DNA from: Conidiobolus incongruus B7586
Taxonomy: Eukaryota > Entomophthoromycota > Entomophthoromycetes > Entomophthorales > Conidiobolaceae
Assembly: GCA_000697335.1 (NCBI GenBank)
Contig: JNEM01014870.1
Coordinates: forward strand, 1-44,295
Length of the DNA stretch: 44,295 bases
Reading direction: 5' to 3'
Made by a program: the position numbers and the translations under genes. The notes beneath the pieces were generated by a model that ran no database searches, was not told the DNA's origin, and saw nothing but the letters and a program-made list of their open reading frames with translations. Shown in pieces: positions 36,446-44,295 of the stretch (position 1 is the first letter of the stretch; the number at the start of each line of letters is the position of its first letter).

Positions 36446-37480
36446 TACAAAGTAATAATATTGAGTAGATATAGTTCTATAACTATTTTCTTTTTACTGA
36501 CATCATATTAATTAATATAAATTATATTAATCTTAATTTATAATTACATAAATTAGACTATTGATTTTATTAATATTACTTCCTAATTATATATTAAAAT
36601 TACACAATATGTTGTTATTCTATAAAAAACAATCTAATAGATATTTTATAAAAATGAAATATAATATGATATGTCAACCTAGATGAATTATATAGATCAC
36701 AGTATTATACCATATAGCATTAATTTTTGATTATTGTAATATATTAATTAATGTATCAAAATTAGAGAATGTTTAGTTCACAATTATCAAGATTCAGAAT
36801 CTTTTTTTTTTAATTTTATATTTTATATTTTGAAAACAACTATATATAATTTTTTCAATGACTTAATAAGATAAAACTGATAAAATACTCTCAAAAATCC
36901 CAACTCATAAATGTATAAATGAAATACCTCAGTTAGCGACTTGTGAAGCTACTATTGCCCCAACATGATAATAATTATCAATTGTCAATAATATTTATAA
37001 TAATTGCAAAATATATATTTTAAATTTTCACTCAAATAATATATTTATTTTCATAATATTCAAGATAGTAATTGAAATTAATAAAATTTATACATTATAT
37101 TTTGAATTAATAGCACATTATTATATTAACCTATTTTAATTATAATTGAATTAAAATTCTTGATACATTGAATTTTGAAATTTCAAAAATATTTATTCAA
37201 GTAGGTTAGGCTTTATAGTTTTTAAACTTAATACATATTAAGTTATGTTTATAGGTAGAATAATGATTTTATAAAAAGATTAAATCATAGTTACAACCAA
37301 TTCAATAATCGTAAATTAAATTACCTTTTTCATATTATTTTTTGATACTTGGAGTATTATTGGATATAGTTTTTCAAAATATTCAAATTTAAAGGATGAT
37401 ATATGAAATAATTTTATCAATCTTATTGAGCAGAATATAATTGGTTAATTTGATAATAAAAATTCTTGAAAAGCATTGAA
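36446..37480. other. Spacer before MCM7 promoter
   Basis: AT-rich and without a gene. A small less AT-rich patch at 36,920-36,965 reads VGAIVASQVAN then stop on the minus strand. This is too short to assign. Confidence 0.5.
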
Positions 37481-37583
37481 CCAATCATAAATAATAAAGT
37501 TGATGATAGTTGACACTAAATTATAGCGCCTCAGCCAATCATTCGAAAATAGCCAATCATGTCGCGATCACATAAGCCAATCA
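37481..37583 (+). promoter_or_regulatory. Cluster of four CCAATCA boxes upstream of MCM7
   Basis: CCAATCA occurs at 37,481, 37,535, 37,553 and 37,577, all in the same orientation, the last three as AGCCAATCA. A TCGCGA lies at 37,562-37,567 between the third and fourth. CCAAT is the HAP/NF-Y site. The ATG of MCM7 is 169 bp downstream of the last box. No TATA box is evident. Confidence 0.6.
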
Positions 37584-37751
37584 AAATCGATGACATAAAA
37601 ATATTAATTATTGGAAATTTTGATCTCAACAAAGGATCAAGCTTATTCATTAAAAAATCAAAAAAAGTTGATATAATATTAAATTTATACAATTTTTATC
37701 AATTTTAAAGATTTAATTAGATAATTAAAATAGTTTAAAAGAATATTCAAT

Positions 37752-40237
37752 ATGAGCACTGCTAACGCTAACGCTAACCTTATACCTATCGACCTTCAGA
37801 TCAATTACTCTGCCGAGTGTGGTAAGCTACTATAATGATCTTTTAATAAAATATTCAACTCATTAGGTATTGATGATAAGATAAAATTTGTAATTTTCTC
37901 GAAAAATTTGTGGATGAAACTACTGGTATTGAGAAGTATACACCGAAACTGGTAACCTAAGAATTTGGTTTAATCGTATAAATAATATTAAATCTTTATT
38001 TTAGCAACAAATTGCCAATCGAGAATTAGATCATCTCGTTATTGAACTTGACGACATTTCTAAGGTAAATTGCTGTATAAGTAAACCTTAAAACTTTCAA
38101 AATCAACCCACTTTTTTATATTTAGTTTGACGACAGTGAATTTGGACTCGCTCAAGCTATCACTCAAAACACTAAGACTTACGTTGATGTATTTTGTTTC
38201 GTTATTGACCATATTTTACCCCAACCCACTATAATGGAATTTGAAGATGATACTCCCATTGATGTGATTTTAAAGCAGAGACAACAAAATTTGCGTCAGA
38301 ATGATTCAGAAAATCAAGATCAACAAGATTTAAGTGTTCCTCCCGCATTAACTAGAAGATAGTAATTAATACTTAATTTTATTGATCCTTAATTCCTTAT
38401 CCATTTTTAATTTAGTCCCCTTTCATTTAAGCCACTCTCAAACAAGCCATTACTCGCTGTCAGAGATTTGAAAGCTAAATATGTTGGTAAATTGGTCACC
38501 GTTACTGGTATTGTAACACGTGTTTCCGATGTCAAACCTTTGATGGTTGTCAACGCTTATACTTGTGATCGTTGTGGTTGTGAAGTATTTGAAGAAGTCA
38601 AAGGCAAACAATTCACTCCAATGATTCAATGTCCTTCTGAAGACTGTAAATTAAATAACACTAAAGGCCAACTCTATATGCAAACTAGAGCTTCCAAATT
38701 TATCAAATATCAAGAACTCAAATTGCAAGAAATGGCTGATCAAGTCCCCGTTGGTCACACTCCTCGCACATTAACAGTCCATCTCTACGAAAATTTAACT
38801 CGTCAACTCAATCCTGGTGACATTGTCAACCTTTCTGGTATCTTCTTACCTACTCCATTCACTGGATTCAAGGCGATCAGAGCTGGTCTTCTCGCTGATA
38901 CTTACCTCCACGCTCAATACATTCATCATATTAAGAAATCCTATGAACAAATGGAAACCGATGAAGAAACTCAACATATTATTGAAACCTTAAAGAATGA
39001 TCCCGATGCTTATTCCAAATTGGCCAAATCTATTGCCCCCGAAATTTATGGTTTAGAAGATGTTAAAAAGGCTCTTCTTCTCCTTCTCGTTGGTGGTGGT
39101 ACTAAAGTTACTGAAGACGGTATGAAGATTCGTGGTGATATCAATGTTTGTTTAATGGGTGATCCTGGTATGGCCAAATCTCAACTTTTGAAATTCATTG
39201 CTAAGGTTGCTCCTCGTGCTGTGTACACTACTGGTCGTGGTTCCAGCGGTGTTGGTTTGACTGCTGCTGTCATGAGAGATACTGTCACTGATGAACTCGT
39301 CTTAGAAGGTGGTGCCCTTGTTCTCTCTGATAACGGCATTTGTTGTATTGATGAATTCGATAAGATGGATGATTCCGATCGTACTGCTATTCATGAAGTT
39401 ATGGAACAACAAACTATCAGTATTAGCAAAGCTGGTATCAACACCACACTCAATGCTCGTACTTCCATTTTGGCTGCTGCTAATCCTGCTTATGGTCGTT
39501 ACCATGTTGGTAGATCTCCTTCTGAAAATATTAACCTTCCTGCCGCTCTTTTATCACGTTTTGATATCTTATTCTTGATTCTTGATCTTCCCTCTGACGA
39601 AGAAGATCGACTTTTAGCTCAACATGTCACTCATGTCCATATGCACAATGCTCCTCCTGCTATCACTGAACAAGGTATCCTTACTCCTACTCAATTAAGT
39701 CACTATATTGCTCAAGCCCGCAAGATTCAAACCACTATTACTCCTGAAGTAGAAGATTACATTGTCAGCTCCTATGTCGAACTTCGTAAGATACAAGCCA
39801 ACTCCCAGGAATCCAAGAATAAGGACGATGGTGGTTACATTTCCGCCCGTAGTCTTCTCGCCATCATCCGTCTATCTCAAGCCTGTGCCAGAATCCGCTT
39901 CTCCGAAAAGGTCGAAGCTCAAGACGTCAACGAAGCCTTACGCTTACTCGACAGCTCTAAAGCCAGTTTGGAGAATTCCAGGAATCGCAACACCGAAACT
40001 GTTTCGGACACTACTGCACACACTGGTATCTACCGCGCTATCAGAGACCTCCGCAACCAAGACGTCGGTACCGTTGTGTGGGATCTTGATCTTGAATTGG
40101 TTAGACAGAGAGTTCGCGCCAGTGGCTACACGGAGACCGAATTGGAATCCTGTATCGAAAGATACCAACAATTGGGTATTTGGTCAGTCAATCAAAGAAG
40201 AACTACTCTCACTTTCCTCAATGGTGCCAGTGCTTAA
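37752..40237 (+). CDS. MCM7: DNA replication licensing factor MCM7
   Basis: Exons 37752-37821, 37881-37951, 38005-38064, 38126-38361 and 38416-40237 give 752 residues. Introns are 59, 53, 61 and 54 nt. Intron 1 must use the acceptor GATAAG|AT and not the TTAG 14 nt earlier, to give [16 protein letters not shown] in the MCM7 frame. Intron 4 splits a Tyr codon ([12 protein letters not shown]). MCM7 is a subunit of the Mcm2-7 helicase in the nucleus. It has the zinc-ribbon cysteines C196, C199, C218 and C223, Walker A GDPGMAKS (394-401), [14 protein letters not shown] typical of MCM7, Walker B CCIDEF with D458-E459, and arginine finger SRFD (526-529). A winged-helix-like C-terminus ends in [10 protein letters not shown]. 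The four small 5' exons are AT-richer than the long last exon, which has strongly biased codons. Confidence 0.95.
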
Positions 40238-40673
40238 TTTAAGTCTTTTTAGTTGAATGATAAATGTTTTCAATACTAATATGCTCTATATTTTGTTTAA
40301 TAAATGGTTTTTATTTTATTTATATATGGCACTATGTTTTTAATTGGTTTTATTATTTTAATATATGAAATTAATACTATGGACGTTATTTTTTGGAATT
40401 GGTAATTTTTAATATATAAATATATTGATATCGAATGCTATCTATAATTTAAATACCCCTTTTAATTACAATATTGTAGTTAGTAAAATTATCAAAATCA
40501 ATCAATTTTAATATTTAATTTTGAATTCAGAAAAATTTTTCTAATTTAGCTTTATTATTTAAAAAAATAAAATTTTAAATAAAATTAATTTTAAATTATA
40601 AGCTGATTTCCTTATAATAGGATATTTTGCTTATTGATCAGCTAATAAAGACTATAGTGGTATTTATGATATT
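40238..40673. other. MCM7 3' flank
   Basis: AT-rich with no gene. An ATTTTGTTTAATAAATGG run near 40,290-40,307 may serve as the MCM7 polyadenylation region. Confidence 0.4.
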
Positions 40674-40745
40674 ATGCTTCATTGAGAATCGAACTCAGAT
40701 CAAAGAAAACAGAATCCAGAGTATTGACCATTACAACATTAGACC
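40674..40745 (-). pseudogene. Decayed tRNA-Gln (anticodon CTG)
   Basis: The minus strand is 72 nt, the same length as a eukaryotic tRNA-Gln, and lines up without gaps. It opens GGTCTAATGTTGTAATGGT (D-arm and A box of tRNA-Gln) and has ACTCTGGATTCTG before the anticodon position, giving loop TTCTGTT with CTG. The T-loop block is GAGTTCGATTC. Pairing is broken: the 3' half of the anticodon stem is TTCTT where CCAG is expected, the T stem is mismatched, and the 3' acceptor strand (TGAAGCA) no longer pairs with GGTCTAA. It is therefore a fossil, unlikely to be charged. Confidence 0.75.
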
Positions 40746-40886
40746 TCATTCATTGTTATTATTATTATTTCAAAGTTCTCAATTTGATTATTATCAAAAT
40801 ATATTTTTAATTTAAGTTAGATATTCATTTTGAATAATTTGAAGATTCGTATTTCTGATTTAAAATGTACAAATATTTCTCAAACT

Positions 40887-40913
40887 ATATTAGATATTAG
40901 ATATTAGATATTA
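40887..40913 (+). repeat. Heptamer tandem repeat (ATATTAG x 3.9)
   Basis: Three perfect ATATTAG units followed by ATATTA. A minor slippage array in spacer DNA. Confidence 0.8.
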
Positions 40914-41160
40914 AATTTATGATCTAAATCAAATTGAAAAGTATATTATAATTGTTGAGTTGAACTAAAATTTTTAAATGTATCGTACAATGTATTCAAA
41001 CCATTATCATATTTATTTATTTTAAGTTAATTATTAGACTATTCTCAGGGATTTTTATTTTTATTTTAATAATATTATATTTAAAAAATATATTTCAAAT
41101 TATTTTTCCCAAATTTAACACACTTCTAAAATAAGAATTTGGATTAATAATATTTTGATC

Positions 41161-41260
41161 ATTGGTTAGTTTCAGCAATCAATCAAATTAAAGTACAACT
41201 CTAGCTATCCAATCACAGTTCGATCAATATTTATATAAAAATCTTTATTAAACGCGCAAA
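41161..41260 (+). promoter_or_regulatory. RAD51 promoter elements (CCAAT pair, GCGC site)
   Basis: An inverted CCAAT (ATTGG, 41,161-41,165), a direct CCAATCA (41,209-41,215) and AACGCGCAAA (41,251-41,260) lie 200-300 bp before the RAD51 ATG. The last reads TTTGCGCGTT on the other strand, close to E2F (TTTSSCGC) and to the ACGCG core of the yeast MBF site. TTATATAAAA at 41,231-41,240 could serve as TATA. Binding is inference from motif form only. Confidence 0.4.
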
Positions 41261-41458
41261 TCTTTATAAACCAAATTGAGTAAAAAGTTCTTCAAATTTA
41301 GAAAGCTGAATTTTGGTATAAATTCGTGTTAAAGCTCAGGTTTCCAGTTTTAAAAAATTGTTAATATAATCCTTAAAAATTTTTAAAGTTTCAAATCACA
41401 TTGGTTTTTGGATTAATAATAGCACATATATTTTCATTTCATAAAGTTTTTATTAAAT

Positions 41459-42845
41459 ATGGAAGTGCAGAGAAGAGTTGAAGAACAAGATACTCAGGAA
41501 TATATGTCTGAAGATGCTACAGCTTCAGTCACTTATAATCTGATTGAAGAATTGATGGTAATTTTCTTTCTCTTCTTTTCTTTTTATTCAAATAAGCTTT
41601 ATTTACTATCAGTTTTCTCAATTTATCATTATTTGAAATAGCTTACTAACTAATTTGAAATAACTTTAGAACCACGGTATCGCTAAAGCAGATGTCGATA
41701 AATTAAAAGCCGCTGGCTATTATACCGTACAGTCAATCGCTTATGCTCCTACCAAAAACCTTTTGAATATTAAAGGTATTTCAGAAGTTAAAGCTGAGAA
41801 AATTTCTGCTGCAGGTATATTCCTTGCTTTTGGTTTGGTAATTCTTATATAACTAGTAAAAACATTTAGCTCAAAGTATTGTACCTATGGGTTTTGTCAG
41901 TGCCACCAATATTTATGAAGAAAGATTAAATATGATCAAATTGACTACTGGTTCTGAAGCTCTCAATGCAATTTTGGGTGGTGGTATTGAAACTGGTAGT
42001 ATTACTGAAATTTATGGCGAATTCAGAACTGGCAAAAGTCAGCTTTGCCATACTCTAGCAGTAACTTGCCAGGTAAAGATTCATTAATATTAATTAATAA
42101 TATAAATTTCTTGAATCATACTAATTAAAATTTTTTTTAGCTGGATCCTGAAATGGGAGGAGGTGCTGGAAGATGTTTATTCATTGACACTGAAGGAACT
42201 TTTAGACCTGATCGTATTCAGTCTATTGCTGAAAGGTAAAACTCTTTCTTTAATATATTGCTAATATTTTATTAACTTCCATATTTTATTCAGATTTGAT
42301 ATAGATCCACAATTAGCTTTGGAAAATATCAGTGTTGCCAGAGCTCAGAGTTCAGACCATCAAACTGCTCTATTAGTGCAAGCTGCTCATATGATGTCCC
42401 AAGAAAGGTAAATTTATTGAACTATTTTTATCATCCTAGTTGCTCATAATAATTAACCATGTAAAATAGATACGTACTATTAATCGTTGATAGTGCTATG
42501 GCTCTTTATCGTACTGATTACTCAGGACGTGGGGAACTTTCCGCTCGTCAAATGCATCTAGCAAGATTTCTCCGTCTATTAGCTCGACTTGCTGATGAAT
42601 TTGGAATTGCAGTTGTCATTACTAATCAAATGGTAGCTATGGTTGATGGTGGTATGACTCTTATGGCTGATCCCAAAAAGCCCATTGGTGGTAACATCAT
42701 GGCACACGCCAGTACCACACGCCTCTATTTGAAAAAAGGCAAAGGAAACAATCGTTCCTGCAAAATTGTTGATAGTCCGTCTATGCCTGAAACTGATGCT
42801 ATTTTTGCTATTGATACTGGAGGTATCGTTGATTCCACCGATTAG
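41459..42845 (+). CDS. RAD51: DNA repair recombinase RAD51
   Basis: Six exons (41459-41557, 41670-41814, 41870-42072, 42141-42235, 42294-42407, 42470-42845) give 343 residues. Introns are 112, 55, 68, 58 and 62 nt, all GT-AG; intron 1 has a perfect TACTAAC branch site. RAD51 forms the ATP-dependent nucleoprotein filament for strand exchange in the nucleus. The N-terminal helix-hairpin-helix domain spans about 33-82. The polymerisation motif FVSA is 89-92, Walker A GEFRTGKS 131-138, and Walker B LLIVD ends at D226. The tail [25 protein letters not shown] is RAD51-like. DMC1 is the close alternative, but MGFVSAT, ADPKKP, and DSP..PE.(D/E)A.FAI fit RAD51 better. The N-terminal extension is short, closer to animal RAD51 than to yeast. 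Confidence 0.93.
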
Positions 42846-43082
42846 ACATCTTTTTTGATAAATTAATATTTTTGTGATATTGAGCGTATTATGAGTAATC
42901 AAGCAAATGCTTGACCCCACCTTTTGAATCACTTTCCGTTTAGTTTTGTTGATGCTATCTTGAAGAGTTGCACTTATTAACCCATAATATTTCACAAAGA
43001 AATATTCTTAAATAAATTTAATGCTAAATAAATTTTTTATAATCTTTAAGCTGTCTTCCATGATTAATATTATTTTTTATTA
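42846..43082. other. RAD51-PhyH spacer
   Basis: Only 237 bp between the RAD51 stop and the next ATG on the same strand. The terminator of one and promoter of the other must overlap here. No TATA box is seen. Confidence 0.5.
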
Positions 43083-44098
43083 ATGGTTTTAAATCAACTG
43101 CAAATTCACCAGTTCTTTGATGACGGTTTTCTAGTTTTAGATTCATGTAAGTCTAATATATATTTTATAAAATTTATACATAATAATAATTATATGGCAA
43201 CAGTTCTAAATGAACAAGAATTAAATGAATTTAAAGAAGAATGTGATAATTTAATAGATTTTATCAAATTTAAAAAATTGAATATCATTGAAGATTTAGG
43301 ATGTATAATTGGTAATATAAATAATATATTGAAATTAATAAACATATATCAATTACCGTGTTTTTAGAACCTTGGGCCTATTTTTTGAAATTGATAGATA
43401 GCCCTACCCAATTAACATATCCTGAATACAAATCTAACCTTCACGACTTTCGCAATTTAAGAAGCTGGGGTTCTGAAATGGATCTTATCAACTTCATTGA
43501 GCATAAGATATTGAATATAATTAGACCCTTATTCAGATTTAACAATGAAAGCTGCGAAGATATCTATCTCGTAATTAAACTTGTAATGTCAATATGCTTT
43601 TTATAAATTAATGAAATGATGTAGTTCAACGAGCAATATATTGTTAAACCTAATGGGATATCAACCCAGTTTCAACTTCACAGAGTAATAACACTTCAAA
43701 TTCGTGTATATTGGTCTACTTATTAGGATTTTAGGATAACGAACACTTACCAAAGCATTGCCAAAAAGTATTCAATTTAGCTGTTTGGATTAATTTAGAT
43801 GAAATTAACGAGGTAAGCATTTGAAATCATTATAAAATCTGGATAATGATCGATGCGTATGTAGATGTCAGGAAATTTCAATTTTCAGAATATAAATAAC
43901 CCCTCCCAAATTAGAAAACTAAATTTAAGACCAGGATCAATAGTTCTAATCCATAGTAATTGTTATCACTATAGCGAACCTAACAAATCGAAAAAATTAA
44001 GAAGAGCTTATATGATACAATTTACTGAAAGACCCTTATATATTGAAAACGAGAACAAACTCGATTTAATTTCATTAGGAGTAAAAATAAAAATTTAA
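43083..44098 (+). CDS. Phytanoyl-CoA dioxygenase (PhyH)-family protein
   Basis: Six exons (43083-43146, 43204-43311, 43368-43570, 43625-43684, 43735-43812, 43865-44098) give 248 residues. Introns are 57, 56, 54, 50 and 52 nt. The start (F.DDGFLVLDSFLNEQEL) is the usual PhyH opening. FNEQYIVKP leads to H144-R-D146, the HxD iron ligands, with intron 4 lying between R145 and D146. WINLDEINE follows, then PGSIVLIHSNCYH (distal H206) and RRAYMIQF with R217/R218 for 2-oxoglutarate. All Fe(II)/2OG ligands are thus present. The substrate is unknown; relatives act on phytanoyl-CoA or quite different molecules. No PTS1 is visible (the end is KIKI). The protein is somewhat shorter than typical members (about 290), with a compressed stretch after INLDEINE. 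Confidence 0.85.
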
Positions 44099-44111
44099 TG
44101 AATAAAATTAA

Positions 44112-44183
44112 CTCTCCGGCCGGGAATTGAACCCGGGTCACCCGCGTGACAGGCGGGGATACTCACCACTATACTACCGAAGA
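44112..44183 (-). tRNA. tRNA-Asp (GTC)
   Basis: 72 nt on the minus strand, with no intron. Acceptor TCTTCGG pairs with CCGGAGA (one G-T pair), discriminator G. D-arm TAGTATAGTGGTGAGTA, anticodon stem CCCGC/GCGGG around CTGTCAC with anticodon GTC, and T-arm CCGGG-TTCAATT-CCCGG. A TTTT run starts about 5 nt past the 3' end, serving as Pol III terminator. It ends 13 bp from the stop of the convergent PhyH-like gene. Confidence 0.97.
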
Positions 44184-44295
44184 TTAATAACCTTTTCACG
44201 GTTATTAGCTCTTGGAGCGTCATTGAGGACACTGACACAGCCATTCTGTAGGCCAGATTGTGAAACATGATACCTACCAGCTGGGGTAAACTACC
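44184..44295. other. GC-richer segment 5' of tRNA-Asp with an 8-bp hairpin
   Basis: The inverted repeat TAATAACC (44,185-44,192) / GGTTATTA (44,200-44,207) has a 7-nt loop and abuts the tRNA 5' end. The remaining 88 bp are much less AT-rich than other spacers, and the minus strand is open across them. This may be the edge of another gene or an inserted element beyond the window. Confidence 0.4.

Larger units (their letters stand above)
40746..41458. other. Spacer and RAD51 promoter region
   Basis: Left part AT-rich with a heptamer array. From 41,160 the RAD51 promoter elements begin. No gene is supported. Confidence 0.5.

Noticed and set aside
36920-36965. Less AT-rich patch, considered as tRNA or exon fossil
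   Set aside because: No T-arm, no paired stems, and only 11 readable codons.
39762-40256. 164-codon open frame overlapping the 3' part of MCM7 in another frame
   Set aside because: It is a by-product of the biased codons of MCM7 exon 5. The composition is serine/proline/arginine-rich with no family, and MCM7 is certain here.
1-44295. CRISPR arrays, bacterial operons or rRNA
   Set aside because: None seen; genes are eukaryotic with spliceosomal introns and no regularly spaced repeats.

Overview
The window looks like nuclear DNA from an AT-rich fungus, probably outside Dikarya. The evidence is short spliceosomal introns (mostly 50-70 nt, GTAAGT-like donors, TTTAG acceptors), gene sequences closest in style to fungal MCM7, PET100 and RAD51, and very AT-rich spacers several kb long between much less AT-rich genes. 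PET100 implies a respiring mitochondrion, which argues against the anaerobic gut fungi. The lineage is inference; no marker here fixes it.

Layout. 1-4 kb: AT-rich DNA holding one end of a decayed repeat. 4.1-5.6 kb: a cytochrome P450 whose only intron appears to be GC-AG. 7.0-8.7 kb: two dead genes in tandem on the + strand, a Cys/Met-metabolism PLP enzyme and a DUF1295 (steroid-5-alpha-reductase-like) membrane protein. 9.6-11.8 kb (-): an intact long-chain acyl-CoA synthetase. 16.8-18.7 kb (-): a decayed second copy of that synthetase. 18.9-20.2 kb: an inverted copy of the AT-rich repeat. 24.0-28.2 kb: an intronless FGAM synthase (ADE6/PFAS). 29.0-30.0 kb: convergent TAF13 and PET100, each rebuilt here from short exons. 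31.9-34.0 kb: acetoacetyl-CoA synthetase. 35.2-36.4 kb: a third repeat copy. 37.8-40.2 kb: MCM7 (5 exons). 40.7 kb: a dead tRNA-Gln. 41.5-42.8 kb: RAD51 (6 exons). 43.1-44.1 kb: a phytanoyl-CoA-dioxygenase-like gene (6 exons). 44.1 kb: tRNA-Asp(GUC), then the window edge.

How the genes relate. Most are unlinked housekeeping functions: purine synthesis, transcription initiation, cytochrome oxidase assembly, replication licensing and recombination. P450, acyl-CoA synthetase, acetoacetyl-CoA synthetase, the PhyH-like dioxygenase and the dead DUF1295 gene all touch lipid chemistry, but their spacing and orientation do not make a cluster. MCM7 and RAD51 are neighbours on the same strand, and both promoters carry CCAATCA boxes.

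I found no clearly new biological system. The most informative non-obvious content is the set of gene fossils recovered by reading, the very AT-rich repeat family present in at least three copies (two in inverted orientation around a 15-kb gene island), and two non-canonical splice choices (the P450 GC donor and the MCM7 distal acceptor). All alignments were made by eye and no identities were computed.
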